Assembly (NCBI RefSeq): GCF_037039395.1
Contig: NZ_CP146242.1
Location: 2,677,001 to 2,741,000, forward strand
From: Agrobacterium vitis
GTDB taxonomy: Bacteria > Pseudomonadota > Alphaproteobacteria > Rhizobiales > Rhizobiaceae
DNA length: 64,000 bases
Direction of reading: 5' to 3'
Below the pieces are notes generated by a model. It did no database searches and was not told the DNA's origin. It saw only the letters and a program-made list of their open reading frames with translations. This document shows, piece after piece, positions 8,420 through 17,652 of the stretch (positions are counted from its first letter, which is position 1; every line of letters starts with the position of its first letter). A program made the position numbers and the translations under genes.

Positions 8420-8964
8420 AAGCCCTTATTCCTGTCCTGACCCGCGCCGGTATGCGGGCCGTCTTTAACGCCAGTCGCGACGGCCTGTCCGCCAAGGTCT
8501 CGCATCTCGCCTTTGGCGATAGCGCCTATTCGCCGACCGGCGATGAGACGGCGCTCAAATCCGAAAAGGTCCGCATTCCGATTGCAGGCGGTAGCTGGGT
8601 CGGTGATTTCACCGTCCACATGACCGGCCTGCTCGATGCTGGGCCGAGCTTCTGGATTAAAGAGTGCGGCATGATCCTGTCGGACGGTACGCTTCTCGCG
8701 GTCTGGTCCGATCCGGCAACGCCGCTGGCCTACAAGACGGATGGCGTTCCCATCGTCACCGCTTTCGATCTGACGCTGGAAGCCCTGCCAAAAGGTGCCG
8801 TTACCGTCCAGGCCGGGAGCGTGGACCTGTCGCTGTTCTTCGGCGTCGAATTCGCCCGAATGGCCACGGCCATCACTGACAATTTCAACCGGCATATGGC
8901 GCAAGCCGCAGAGATTGCCGAGCTGCGGCGACAAATCGCCTCCATCAACGCCCGTATGCGCTAA
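8416..8964 (+). CDS. Phage tail fibre protein, N-terminal attachment domain only
   Basis: A 182-residue protein matching the conserved N-terminal part of P2 gpH-type tail fibres (DUF3751-like): LTRAGMRAVFNASRDGL at the start, then HLAFGDSAYSP and FWIKECGMIL. It ends in a predicted coiled coil (NRHMAQAAEIAELRRQI). Full-length fibres have several hundred residues with a receptor-binding end, so this is a short adaptor. Host binding is probably supplied by the following spike-like protein. Confidence 0.8.
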   Translation: MKALIPVLTRAGMRAVFNASRDGLSAKVSHLAFGDSAYSPTGDETALKSEKVRIPIAGGSWVGDFTVHMTGLLDAGPSFWIKECGMILSDGTLLAVWSDPATPLAYKTDGVPIVTAFDLTLEALPKGAVTVQAGSVDLSLFFGVEFARMATAITDNFNRHMAQAAEIAELRRQIASINARMR

Positions 8965-8988
8965 CACCCACCACTCAGAGGACCCGAC

Positions 8989-9732
8989 ATGAGCCTGACG
9001 GAAGACATTGCACAACTGGTTGCCCGCACGAATGCGCTGCTGAATACATTTGAAGCCAAGGAAGCGGCCATCAACGCCGCCGTACAGGCTGCGGTTAATA
9101 CGGCTGCATCGAACCGCCGTGACGTATGGGTTGACCCGGTAAAGGGTAACGACGCCAATACGGGGATAGCCCCTGCGACTGCCTTCCTGACACTGGACCG
9201 GGCAATCGAAGCCACGGCACACGCAAGCGCAGTATTCATCAACTTGCTTGGTGACGTAACCATGCGAAAGCGCATTACAACCTATTCAACGGTCATCTCT
9301 ATTCAGGGCATGGATGGCGTGAACGAGCTCAATCGACCGCTTCGAAAAATCAGTTTTGCGCCTTTGGCCAGCAATTCCCCCAATGCTTATAGCAATACAT
9401 TTAGCGCGGGAATTGAAATGGCATCGCGCCTCGGGATGCGGACCGAGGCTATTCAGTTCGTCATTCCTGACATGCCCTCAACCACAACAACCCGCAACAT
9501 ATTCGGCATTCACTTTGGCATGACCCTCACAATGCGCACCGGTGGAATTTACTGCGACAATGCCGCGACCGTAGCGGTTTTGTTTTCACCCTGGTTCATG
9601 GGGCCGATCGACCTCTGGCTATCCGATGTCACGATTGGAACCAATGCTCGTGGCCATATCCTAGATGGCGTTGCCGCAAACGCCGACCCTAACGCCACCA
9701 AGTTCTTCCGGTCCAACGTAACAGCTCTTTAG
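8989..9732 (+). CDS. Tailspike-like protein with predicted beta-helix region
   Basis: A 247-residue protein with an N-terminal helix (residues 1-40, Ala/Asn-rich coiled coil). It is followed by DVWVDPVKGNDANTG (45-59), the usual entry of right-handed parallel beta-helix proteins that bind or cut polysaccharide. The rest is beta-rich without a recognisable catalytic site. It lies 24 nt after the tail-fibre adaptor gene, so it is most likely the distal receptor-binding component. The family is inferred from this short motif only. Confidence 0.55.
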   Translation: MSLTEDIAQLVARTNALLNTFEAKEAAINAAVQAAVNTAASNRRDVWVDPVKGNDANTGIAPATAFLTLDRAIEATAHASAVFINLLGDVTMRKRITTYSTVISIQGMDGVNELNRPLRKISFAPLASNSPNAYSNTFSAGIEMASRLGMRTEAIQFVIPDMPSTTTTRNIFGIHFGMTLTMRTGGIYCDNAATVAVLFSPWFMGPIDLWLSDVTIGTNARGHILDGVAANADPNATKFFRSNVTAL

Positions 9733-9744
9733 GAGGCTATATCA

Positions 9745-10188
9745 ATGTCAGTCGATGCATCTCTTCTTATTCCGCCAGCAACTACTTCGGTATTGAGTGT
9801 CGAATACAAGGGTGAGCTTTTTATTGGCTCCACCGCCGATAGCCTCGCCGAGGCCGGTGTTCCCGATACCGTTATCAAGCAGGCCAAAGCTTACCAGCAC
9901 CGCGAAGCCGTCAAAGCTGAATGCCGCCGTCGTATCTACGCGGTCGGCTCATCCGAGGCGCAAATGAACGTCACGTCGATGACCGCCGCCATCAGCGCCA
10001 AAACGGAAGCCAATCGAACAGCACAGGAAAAGGCCATCGTTGCCGCCGCCAGCCAGTCCATCGAATGGGTGACGGCCATGCGCGGTCGGTTCGCGGAGTT
10101 GGCCGAAGATATGGAGGCCAACTATCTGGCCGACGCAAGCTGGCCGGAATGCCCTCAGGCCGTGATCGATCTCTATGCGCAGTTCTGA
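9745..10188 (+). CDS. Phage tail accessory protein of unknown function
   Basis: A 147-residue, mainly helical protein I cannot place in a named family. The first 45 residues are beta-like (SVEYKGELFIGSTADSLAEAG). The remainder is an Ala/Glu-rich helical region with AVKAECRRRIYAVGSSEAQ and a C-terminal YLADASWPECPQAVIDLYAQF. Position 12 nt after the tailspike gene suggests a fibre chaperone or distal tail component, as is common at this place in P2-like prophages. Confidence 0.55.
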   Translation: MSVDASLLIPPATTSVLSVEYKGELFIGSTADSLAEAGVPDTVIKQAKAYQHREAVKAECRRRIYAVGSSEAQMNVTSMTAAISAKTEANRTAQEKAIVAAASQSIEWVTAMRGRFAELAEDMEANYLADASWPECPQAVIDLYAQF

Positions 10189-10208
10189 TTTCGTATAGCT
10201 ACCGGGTG

Positions 10209-10225
10209 CCGGGGCAAAGCCCCGG
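10209..10225. other. Short GC-rich hairpin upstream of com
   Basis: A 7-bp perfect inverted repeat CCGGGGC-aaa-GCCCCGG with no T-run after it. A second hairpin (TCTGCC-CGAA-GGCAGA) lies at 10289-10304. Both are in the 150-nt leader before the Com-like gene, so they could be part of transcription or translation control there, or end the tail transcript weakly. Confidence 0.35.
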
Positions 10226-10338
10226 AAGACGGGTCTAGTTTGCCGACCAACCCCGTCCGACATCAAGCACGCTCAACTGTCCACCCGTTCTGCCCGAAGG
10301 CAGAGCGCGGTCATAATCGGAATCTTGAGCGTTAGAAA

Positions 10339-10518
10339 ATGAAAAATATCCGTTGCGGCACATGCACCGCCCTTTTGTTCAAGGCAGGGCGGGCATTCGC
10401 CGGAGACATCGAAATAAAGTGCCGCCGTTGCGGCACAATCAATCACTTGAGGCCAGCCGAGCCCGTACCAGATCGCCAGGAGCGGCCAAACGGAGAACCG
10501 GCTTATAATGCCAACTGA
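10339..10518 (+). CDS. com: Com-like zinc-finger translational regulator
   Basis: A 59-residue protein starting MKNIRCGTCTALLFKA with a second cysteine pair CRRCG at 28-32. This CxxC...CxxC layout and the N-terminal IRC..C..LLFK pattern match phage Mu Com, a zinc-finger protein that binds the mom mRNA leader and opens its translation start. Here the gene is first in a three-gene cassette; its end overlaps the next gene by 11 nt. AGAAA just before the ATG is only a weak ribosome binding site. Com homology is recognised from the motif, and regulation of the downstream genes is inferred by analogy with Mu. Confidence 0.8.
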   Translation: MKNIRCGTCTALLFKAGRAFAGDIEIKCRRCGTINHLRPAEPVPDRQERPNGEPAYNAN

Positions 10519-10687
10519 AACTGACCTGCCGCCTTTGCCGCCTCAAGCCCAAAAGGCCCCATCCGGTCTGCGTTACCGAGAGCAGTACGGTGTGATCCTC
10601 GTTTGCGAGGATGAAGATGCCCAGGAGCGGCTTTACGGGGCTCTTGCCGACATTAAGAAATCCAAGATCAAGGTGGTTGTCACATGA
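10508..10687 (+). CDS. Small 59-residue protein in the com cassette, unknown function
   Basis: A 59-residue protein with a Pro-rich start (DLPPLPPQAQKAP) followed by a compact alpha/beta part, RYREQYGVILVCEDEDAQ to IKKSKIKVVVT. It starts inside the end of com and ends in an ATGA overlap with the ATPase-GNAT gene, so all three are coupled. The composition suggests a small single-domain accessory or adaptor. I do not recognise a named family. Confidence 0.65.
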   Translation: MPTETDLPPLPPQAQKAPSGLRYREQYGVILVCEDEDAQERLYGALADIKKSKIKVVVT

Positions 10688-11799
10688 GGCTTGATATCAT
10701 CAATTCCTGCCCCGACTTTGACAGCTACCGTGCCGCACGGGTCAAATCTCTGTTCAACGTCGAAGATGCCAGCCGTTTCGAACTGTCGGCAGACCTTGAG
10801 ATTGACGACATGGACTGGAGCGTCGGCCTCATCGTTGGGCCTTCAGGATCGGGGAAAACCTCGCTCGGTCGGCAAATGTTCGAAACCGACCGCATGGCCA
10901 GCCTGGACTGGCCGCAAGATCGACCGATTATTGACGTGATTGCCAATGATGGCGATTTTGATGATGCCACTGCCGCTTTGGCTTCGGTCGGGCTTGGTTC
11001 GGTTCCGTCTTGGCTGCGCCCTTACCACGTTCTTTCTAACGGTGAGAAATTCCGGGCAGACCTTGCCCGGATCGTCTGCGATCAGCCGCAGGAGATTGTC
11101 ATTGATGAGTTCACCAGCGTGGTGGACCGGCAGATTGCCAAGATCGGTGCGCTGGCCTTCGGCAAGGCGTGGCGGCGTACCAAAGGTCGCGCTGTCCTGC
11201 TGTCCTGTCATTACGATATTATCGACTGGCTCGACCCCGACTGGATCTTTGACACGGCGACAGGTGTGTTCACCGGGAGGTGTCATCGGCGACGCCCTCC
11301 GATCAACCTGGAAATCCGCCAGACCGGTTGGGAATGGTGGCGATATTTTGAGCCGCATCATTATCTGAAAGTACCGAACGCCATTGCAGCGCGCTGCTAT
11401 GTTGGCTTCGTGGATGGTCAGCCTGTTGCGCATCTTGCGATGTCAACCCGTCCTGGCTTGACCGAGGGCCGAGCCTGCCGCCTCGTCGTCATGCCGGAAT
11501 GGCAAGGAGCGGGAATCGGTCTAAGGTTTCTCAATACCGTTTGCGCCGCATGGCGTAGGGGGCAAAATCCCTATGCGCTGCCGCTACCGACCCTCATCAA
11601 CACGTCTCATCCCGGCCTGATCAAAGCTCTGCGCCGTCATCCCCTCTGGGCGCAGGTGTCAGTGTCGCTTTACGGGAGCGCGAAGGCTCGAAGCGCCGCT
11701 GGCATCTCAAGATCGGCGGGGCGGATCAAGGCAGGCTATGGCGGCCACTTCCGAGCGGCGCAAGGGTTTCGGTATGTTGAGGGGATAGACCTTCGATAG
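10684..11799 (+). CDS. ABC-type ATPase fused to GNAT domain, Mom-like modification protein candidate
   Basis: A 371-residue two-domain protein. Residues 1-200 form an ABC-family ATPase: Walker A GPSGSGKTS (52-60), signature-like LSNGEKFRADLAR (117-129), Walker B EIVIDEFTS (137-145) and switch His in LSCHYD (176). Residues 210-330 form a GNAT fold with YVGFVDGQPVAHLAMS and the acetyl-CoA loop VMPEWQGAGIG (269-279), preceded by an EPHHYLKVP motif. Mom of phage Mu is also a GNAT-fold enzyme that hypermodifies adenine in DNA and is controlled by Com. The fused ATPase is the difference. Coupled translation with com and the 59-residue gene makes a DNA-modification (anti-restriction) role the best inference. 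Confidence 0.65.
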   Translation: MRLDIINSCPDFDSYRAARVKSLFNVEDASRFELSADLEIDDMDWSVGLIVGPSGSGKTSLGRQMFETDRMASLDWPQDRPIIDVIANDGDFDDATAALASVGLGSVPSWLRPYHVLSNGEKFRADLARIVCDQPQEIVIDEFTSVVDRQIAKIGALAFGKAWRRTKGRAVLLSCHYDIIDWLDPDWIFDTATGVFTGRCHRRRPPINLEIRQTGWEWWRYFEPHHYLKVPNAIAARCYVGFVDGQPVAHLAMSTRPGLTEGRACRLVVMPEWQGAGIGLRFLNTVCAAWRRGQNPYALPLPTLINTSHPGLIKALRRHPLWAQVSVSLYGSAKARSAAGISRSAGRIKAGYGGHFRAAQGFRYVEGIDLR

Positions 11800-11983
11800 C
11801 CGAGTGGTGATTTTGTTTTCGTGTCCAGAAGCTAATGCCGATCTGTCCGAAAGGTCGCGCCGCGCCACACCTGTTTCAATCTGAACCTGACAGACTCTAA
11901 GTGGAGCGGATGCCGCGCCACGCAAAGATCGGCAAAATAAAACCACCGATGACCGGTGTTTAAAACTCTGGTTTTTTGAAGAA
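11800..11983. other. Gene-free stretch between prophage and tRNA-Met
   Basis: I see no gene in these 184 bases. A short stretch, CTGAACCTGACAGACTC (11880-11896), also occurs at 52893-52909 as one arm of a hairpin there, so it may be the remnant of a dispersed repeat. If the prophage integrated at the tRNA, its attachment core should lie at the right edge of this stretch. Confidence 0.4.
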
Positions 11984-12060
11984 TGGTAGCGGGAGGCGGA
12001 CTTGAACCGCCGACCTTGGGGTTATGAATCCCACGCTCTAACCACCTGAGCTATCCCGCC
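11984..12060 (-). tRNA. tRNA-Met (anticodon CAT)
   Basis: Read on the minus strand from 12060, a 77-nt cloverleaf includes an encoded CCA end. It has acceptor arms GGCGGGA / TCCCGCT, D arm GCTC...GAGC, anticodon loop TTCATAA with CAT at the anticodon position, and T arm GGCGG-TTCAAGT-CCGCC. The last anticodon-stem pair is A-C. The 3' end faces the prophage, and tRNA 3' ends are typical phage integration targets. Confidence 0.9.
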
Positions 12061-12217
12061 GCACCTCAAGGACTTTGCTTGTCGAGAAAGCTGTCCGAAG
12101 CGATGGGCGGCTTATAAGGCGAGCGTCGTTGCAAAGTCAAGCAGGCAAAATGCAAAAAAGGACCGCCGGTGGCGATCCTCTGGCAATAGGCGGATTTTGC
12201 CTTGGGACAACAACCAG

Positions 12218-13414
12218 TTAGGCGGCTTGTGCGCCCGCCAGAAGTGCCTTCAGGAAGGCCTCGGCTTCGGCCTGGCGTTCCGAGCGTTCGATAAAGCCGC
12301 CGCCATAGACGCGGGCATCGGCGCCTTCGCCCGAATAGAGCACGCAGGCCTGGCCCGGCGCAACGCCAGCTTCCCCCATATCGAGGTCGACATAGATGCC
12401 GGTTTCATCGGCATGCAGGGTGGCCGGGGCAGGGGGACGGGTGGAGCGCACCTTGGCAAAACAGGCAAAACCGCCGCTCGCCTCATCCTCGATGGCGCGG
12501 TCGCCCAGCCAGTTGATATCGCGCAGATAGACGCGGCGGGTTTCCAGCGCTTCACGCGGACCGACGATGACCCGGCGCGACCGGGCATCCAGATAGACCA
12601 CGTAAAGCGGCTCGCCCGTGGCGACGCCCAAGCCTTTGCGCTGGCCGATTGTGTAATGCAGGATGCCTTCATGCTGGCCCAGAACCCGGCCATCGAGATG
12701 GACGATATCGCCGCTCAAAGCCGCATTCGGCTTCAGCTTGTTGATGATATCGGCATATTTTCCCTGCGGCACGAAACAGATATCCTGGCTGTCGGCCTTT
12801 TGCGCAACGACGAGGCCCATGTCCTCGGCCAGCTTGCGGGTCTCGGCCTTGGACAGGCCGCCCAGCGGAAAGCGCAGATAGTCGATCTGTTCCTGGGTGG
12901 TGGCAAACAGGAAGTAACTCTGGTCGCGCTCGCTATCAATCGGGCGAAACAGGGCGCGGTGGCCCGGATCGTTCGGCAGAGGCGTGGCGCGTGAACGGAT
13001 ATAGTGGCCGGTGGCCAGCGCATCGGCCCCAAGCTCGCGGGCAGTGGCCAGGAGATCGGCGAATTTGACCGTCTGGTTACAGGCCACGCAGGGGATTGGC
13101 GTTTCACCGGCGATATAGCTGTCCATGAACGGATTGATCACGGTGTCGCGAAAGCGCTGTTCGTAATCCAGCACATAATGGGGAATGCCCAGCGTCTCGC
13201 AGACCCGGCGCGCATCGTCGATGTCCTGACCGGCGCAACAGGAACCGGCCCGATGCACGGCGGCGCCATGATCGTAAAGCTGGAGCGTGATGCCCAGCAC
13301 GTCATAGCCTTCGCGTTTCAACACTCCCGCCACGACAGAACTATCGACGCCGCCTGACATGGCGACGACAACGCGGGTGTCTTCCGGCTTCTTGTCAAAA
13401 TCCAGCGTGTTCAC
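12218..13414 (-). CDS. mnmA: tRNA 2-thiouridine(34) synthase MnmA
   Basis: A cytosolic enzyme that thiolates U34 of Glu, Gln and Lys tRNAs. The PP-loop motif MSGGVDSS is at residues 19-26. The catalytic cysteines lie in PIPCVACN and DSQDICFV, and the C-terminal part has the family's beta-barrel ([17 protein letters not shown]). I chose the GTG at 13414 (398 residues, the usual rhizobial length), preceded by GAAGAG; the frame is open a further 44 codons upstream without family similarity. It lies alone between a tRNA and a chemotaxis receptor gene. Confidence 0.92.
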   Translation of the reverse strand: MNTLDFDKKPEDTRVVVAMSGGVDSSVVAGVLKREGYDVLGITLQLYDHGAAVHRAGSCCAGQDIDDARRVCETLGIPHYVLDYEQRFRDTVINPFMDSYIAGETPIPCVACNQTVKFADLLATARELGADALATGHYIRSRATPLPNDPGHRALFRPIDSERDQSYFLFATTQEQIDYLRFPLGGLSKAETRKLAEDMGLVVAQKADSQDICFVPQGKYADIINKLKPNAALSGDIVHLDGRVLGQHEGILHYTIGQRKGLGVATGEPLYVVYLDARSRRVIVGPREALETRRVYLRDINWLGDRAIEDEASGGFACFAKVRSTRPPAPATLHADETGIYVDLDMGEAGVAPGQACVLYSGEGADARVYGGGFIERSERQAEAEAFLKALLAGAQAA

Positions 13415-13712
13415 GAAGTTAAATCTCTTCAGGCCTGCAGGCGAGCGCAATCTTGATCGTCCCAAGGCGGATGCAGGCTCTTTTCGGCCTCGGTGTTTCA
13501 CCCGTTGATATAGAAAGGATTGCGGGGACATGCAAGGCCGGGGCAATTTGGCCGCAAAACGCGTATTTTGCCGGTTGCATCAAATGGTAGATGTTAAAAT
13601 TTTACTCTCCTTATAGGAGTATTTCCCCTAAATTTGCATTGAACTTTAGCATGTCTTAATGTCTTCCCGCATAAGCTGTGGGCGAATCCTCATGTTTCTC
13701 AGGGAAACCGCC

Positions 13713-14042
13713 ATGTCCTGGCTTGTAAACGTTTCAATCAATAAGCGAATCTTGATGGCGCTTGCTTTGCCGTTGCTGGCGGTGACCTTTCTGGTCGTTC
13801 AGGATGTAAAGGAGATGTGGACCGCCGATCGGCAAATGCGGCACGTGGTCGAGCAGACGAGCGAACTGGCGGCTTTGGGCAATGCTGCGCATGTCTTGCA
13901 GGTCGAGCGCGGTTTGACGGCGGGCTTTATCGGCTCGAAAGGCGTTTCGAATGGTCCCGAGACTGCAAAAGGCCCGCTCGGCGACGGACGCTGCCATCGC
14001 CGTTTTGTCATCGCTTTCGAACGGGGCTGCACAACGCGGTAG
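13713..14042 (+). pseudogene. 5' fragment of frameshifted methyl-accepting chemotaxis receptor
   Basis: Starts at ATG 13713 with AGGGA upstream. The product begins MSWLVNVSINKRI, then has a membrane helix LMALALPLLAVTFLVV and the start of a nitrate/nitrite-sensing (NIT) domain ([16 protein letters not shown]). From about residue 80 the sequence becomes arginine/cysteine-rich and unrelated to the family, and it stops at 14042. The same domain continues one base out of frame at about 13945-13955 in the next entry. One extra base near GGCGTTTCGAATGGTCCC explains this. A sequencing error is the alternative to a real mutation. Confidence 0.65.
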
Positions 14043-15912
14043 CGAGGACCTTTCACAGCGGTTTTCCACGATCCAGCGAAAGCTGTCGGGTATTGGCGCG
14101 ACGCGGCAGGCGGTCGATGGATTGTCGATGTCCGGCGCCGATGCGTTCGGGTTTTATACCTCTACAATCGCCGAGGTTATCGATCTTGCCCGCGATCTGC
14201 CTTTCAATGGGGTGGATGCCGATCTGCTGCGGCGTGTCACCGGGATCGATCTCCTGATGCGCGCCAAGGAATTGGCCGGTCAGGAACGCGGCATGGGCAA
14301 TGGCTTCGTGGCGGTCGGGAAGATGGACCCGGGCCGTTTCATGAATTTCGTAGTGATGGCGGGCGCGCAGGACGCTTACCTCAGCGCCTTCCTGGCGCTT
14401 CTGCCGCCACAAGAGACAAAGGCCGCGGCTGAAAAGCTTGCCGCGGTCTCTCAGGATGTTCTGGTGTTGCGTGCTCGTCTTTTGTCTGGCGGCGCCTCCG
14501 CCGACCTGTCTGGTCTTGACGCCAAGGCATGGTTTGCGGCGGCGACGGCCCGCATCAATGTCATGAAGGATGTGCAAGGCCAGGCACTGAACACGATTGC
14601 CACGCTTGCCTCCCAAAAGGCGGATAGTGCCCGCGCAACGCTGATCATGGATGCCCTATCCTGTATAGTCGGCGAGGCGATCGTCATCGGCCTTTGCCTT
14701 TACATGGCAGGCACGGTCGTGCGTCCTTTGAGGGGACTGACAGATAGCATGGGCCGGCTTGCCGAAGGCGAGATCGGTCAGGCGACCATCTCGGTTCGCA
14801 AGGACGAGATCGGCGATATGCAGCGGGCCGTCGATGTCTTCCGCCAGGCTGCCATTCGCAATGGGGAACTGGAAGTCGAAGCCGAGCAGGCCCGCCAGCG
14901 GACCGAGCGTGAGCGAGCCGAGATGCAGCGACAGGCTGAGGAAGAGGCCGAGCGCCTGGTGCTTCAGGCGACCGGCGCCTTGGCGGAGGCGCTGCAAAGC
15001 CTTGCCTCCGGCAATATGACCTGTGAAATAGAACGGCCACTGGCGTCGCGCTTTGAAAAGCTGCGGAACGATTTCAACCTCTCGATCACGACCTTGCGTG
15101 AAACCTTGTTGCAGGTCGATCATTCCGTCGCTGCCGTGGATAACGGTGCCCAGGAGGTTTCTGCCGCGTCTGCCGATCTGGCCCGCCGCACCGAGCGGCA
15201 GGCGGCCTCTCTGGAGGAGACGGCGGCGGCGCTGGATGAAATCACCAGCAATGTGACCTCGACGTCGAAACGCACCGGCGAGGCGCGCGAGATCGCTCGC
15301 AACGCCAGCCTGAGAGCGGAAAAGTCAGGAGCTGTCGTCAACCAGGCTATTTCCGCCATGCAGCGGATCGAGCAATCCTCCGATCAGATCGGCAATATTA
15401 TCGTGGTGATCGATGAGATTGCGTTTCAGACCAATCTTCTGGCGCTGAATGCGGGTGTTGAGGCTGCACGCGCAGGCGAAGCGGGCAAGGGCTTTGCGGT
15501 CGTTGCGCAGGAAGTGCGGGAACTGGCGCAGCGTTCGGCCAAGGCCGCCAAGGAGATCAACGCGCTCATTCACAACTCTGCCGCAGCGGTCAAGGATGGC
15601 GTCCGGCTTGTTGGCGAAACGGGTGACGGGCTGAAAGACATTGGCGGATTGGTGCAGGCCTTTGCCAATCATATGGACGCGATTGCCTCGGCAGCTCAGG
15701 AACAGTCCGGCGGTCTTTCGCATATCAATGCATCGATCAATACCGTGGATCAGACCACCCAGCAAAACGCGGCCATGGTTGAGGAAATGACAGCCGCTGG
15801 TGTGGGCCTTGCTCAGGAAAGCACCAACTTGAAACAGATGATTTCGCGGTTCCAGCTTCACCGCCAGGGTATGGCGCACAGCAACAGTCAACCGCAATGG
15901 GAAGCAGCCTGA
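13951..15912 (+). CDS. Methyl-accepting chemotaxis protein with NIT sensor (main part after frameshift)
   Basis: 653 residues as read from ATG 13951. It continues the NIT sensor domain ([13 protein letters not shown]) and has a second membrane helix (residues about 233-252, [16 protein letters not shown]). A HAMP domain follows, with a second HAMP-like linker near residues 340-400, and then the cytoplasmic signalling domain with the hairpin tip [20 protein letters not shown] and CheA/CheW contact region. Joined to the preceding fragment it would form a complete two-helix transmembrane receptor of about 730 residues. With only this frame, the first membrane helix is lost and function is doubtful. 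It ends in QPQWEAA without a CheR-tethering pentapeptide. Confidence 0.85.
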   Translation: MVPRLQKARSATDAAIAVLSSLSNGAAQRGSEDLSQRFSTIQRKLSGIGATRQAVDGLSMSGADAFGFYTSTIAEVIDLARDLPFNGVDADLLRRVTGIDLLMRAKELAGQERGMGNGFVAVGKMDPGRFMNFVVMAGAQDAYLSAFLALLPPQETKAAAEKLAAVSQDVLVLRARLLSGGASADLSGLDAKAWFAAATARINVMKDVQGQALNTIATLASQKADSARATLIMDALSCIVGEAIVIGLCLYMAGTVVRPLRGLTDSMGRLAEGEIGQATISVRKDEIGDMQRAVDVFRQAAIRNGELEVEAEQARQRTERERAEMQRQAEEEAERLVLQATGALAEALQSLASGNMTCEIERPLASRFEKLRNDFNLSITTLRETLLQVDHSVAAVDNGAQEVSAASADLARRTERQAASLEETAAALDEITSNVTSTSKRTGEAREIARNASLRAEKSGAVVNQAISAMQRIEQSSDQIGNIIVVIDEIAFQTNLLALNAGVEAARAGEAGKGFAVVAQEVRELAQRSAKAAKEINALIHNSAAAVKDGVRLVGETGDGLKDIGGLVQAFANHMDAIASAAQEQSGGLSHINASINTVDQTTQQNAAMVEEMTAAGVGLAQESTNLKQMISRFQLHRQGMAHSNSQPQWEAA

Positions 15913-16028
15913 GCGGGATTTCTTCAGAAAGCGCGATGCATTTTTCGGATTGAACAGGTTCGCGCTTTATCCTTGTTGTTCTGCATATACGTTATCGTTC
16001 AACTGATCCCAGTTGAACGCGACATGCT

Positions 16029-17624
16029 TCAGAGTTCGTTTAGCTCTGCTCTATGCCGTTGCATGGCCAGAAAGCGGCGATAATCCCGGTCATAACAGGG
16101 CTTCATCGCAGGATTGGAGCGGACTGCTCGCCCTTTAACGCCCATGGCGGCGCCGGCCTGGGCCAGATCGGCATAAAGCCCGCTTGCGGCTGCGGCGTTG
16201 ATGGCGGTGCCAATCAACACGGCATCGGTGTCGTCGGCCACCACCAGATCGCAGCCGGTCGCTTCTGCGTAGAGCTCGACCAGCAGCGGGTTTTTGACAT
16301 GACCGCCGGTCAGATGCAGGCGTAGCGGACCACTGCCATTTTCTCCATTCCCCCCATGTCCATTGTCGCGCAGCATTTCGACAATCTGGCGCAGGCCAAG
16401 CACGATGCCGACGCAGGTTCGCCAATAGAGACGGCAGAGGCCGTCAAACGAGGCATCCAGCGTCAGGCCGGAGATTGTTCCGGTCAGGTTCGGGTCGGCA
16501 AAGGGCGAACGGTTGCCGTGAAAATCCGGCAGGACGTTGATTTTCTGGCCGAAAGACACGCCTTCCTCGGCGCGCAATGCAGCGATCCGGTCAATGATGC
16601 GGCGATGATTGTCGATGCTCGGTTCGCCGCCTTCCGCATGGCTGCGCACAATATGGTTGAGAAGCGCGCCGGTGGCCGATTGTCCGGCCTCCATCAGCCA
16701 GAGATCGGGAAAGATCGCCCCGAAATAAGGCCCCCAGAGGCTGAAGCCGTAAAGGGGCTGGGGCCTGAGCGCGATCAGGCAGCTGGACGTGCCGCCGATC
16801 ATCGCGACATGGTTGAGGTCAGGGTCGGACAGATCTGTCGATCCCAGCACGCCGAGCGCGCCTGCATAGGCATCGACCATGCCAGCGGCAACGGGAATGC
16901 CGGCCATAAGCCCCAGCGCCTCTGCGGCCTCGGTGCTGAGTGTGCCGACGCTTTTGCCGACTGCGACCGCCTCTTGCGGTAAGCCTGCGCGGGCCACTAG
17001 GTCATCCAGCCCGACGCGATTCAGAAAATCCTGCTGCCAGCCGGGTTTGCTATGGCCGAAAAACGTCCATTTCGATGTCAGGGTGCAGAGCGAACGCGCC
17101 GTGCTGCCCGTCGCCTTCCAGGTGAGGAAATCAGCGAGATCGAAGGCGGAGCCGAGCCTTTGCCAGAGATCCGGGCGATGACGCTTCAGCCACATCAGCT
17201 TGGGGATTTCCGCTTCCGGCGAGATCACCCGGCCATTGTGGTGCAGCACCGGATGGTCGAGATCTCCGCATTCTTCGGCTTCAGCCGTGGCACGGTGATC
17301 CAGCCAGGCAATGGTGTCGAAACCTTCTTCCTCATTCAGGCAGAGCGGTTGATCGCTGCGGTCGCGCAATACCAGCGAGCAGGTGGCATCGAAGCCGATG
17401 CCCGCAATGGCTTCGGGGGCGATACCAGCCTCGCCAAGGGCTGCCTTGACCGCGATGCAGCAGGCCTCCCAGATATCCTGAGAATTGTGTTCGCCGCGCT
17501 CATCGCTTGGGCGTGAAAGCAGGATCGGGTGCTCGCGCCGCGCCAGCAGGCGACCGGTGCGCGATACGACACCGGCGCGCGCACTGCCGGTGCCGACATC
17601 CACCGCAATCAGATGATCTCGCAT
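16029..17624 (-). CDS. FGGY-family pentulose kinase (ribulokinase-like)
   Basis: A 531-residue sugar kinase of the FGGY fold. The N-terminal phosphate loop is VDVGTGSARAG (9-19), then GIGFDATCSLVL. The C-terminal ATPase part has LHLTGGHVKNPL and ADDTDAVLIGTAINAA. This subtype (FGGY pentulose kinases, ribulose/ribitol-linked) phosphorylates ketopentoses. It is the last gene of the minus-strand polyol cluster (smoEFGK-smoS-mtlK-HAD), so it probably phosphorylates the keto-sugar from a dehydrogenase step. The substrate cannot be fixed from sequence. A dispersed repeat separates it from the HAD gene, so co-transcription is uncertain. Confidence 0.85.
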   Translation of the reverse strand: MRDHLIAVDVGTGSARAGVVSRTGRLLARREHPILLSRPSDERGEHNSQDIWEACCIAVKAALGEAGIAPEAIAGIGFDATCSLVLRDRSDQPLCLNEEEGFDTIAWLDHRATAEAEECGDLDHPVLHHNGRVISPEAEIPKLMWLKRHRPDLWQRLGSAFDLADFLTWKATGSTARSLCTLTSKWTFFGHSKPGWQQDFLNRVGLDDLVARAGLPQEAVAVGKSVGTLSTEAAEALGLMAGIPVAAGMVDAYAGALGVLGSTDLSDPDLNHVAMIGGTSSCLIALRPQPLYGFSLWGPYFGAIFPDLWLMEAGQSATGALLNHIVRSHAEGGEPSIDNHRRIIDRIAALRAEEGVSFGQKINVLPDFHGNRSPFADPNLTGTISGLTLDASFDGLCRLYWRTCVGIVLGLRQIVEMLRDNGHGGNGENGSGPLRLHLTGGHVKNPLLVELYAEATGCDLVVADDTDAVLIGTAINAAAASGLYADLAQAGAAMGVKGRAVRSNPAMKPCYDRDYRRFLAMQRHRAELNEL

Positions 17625-17652
17625 GATGAATTTGTTTCCGCCCTGATGCTTT

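Noticed and set aside
10209..10225. Terminator for the tail operon
   Set aside because: The hairpin is short and has no following T-run, so it is recorded only as a hairpin.
13945..14042. Programmed ribosomal frameshift in the chemotaxis receptor
   Set aside because: No slippery heptamer or downstream stem was seen at the junction; mutation or read error is simpler.
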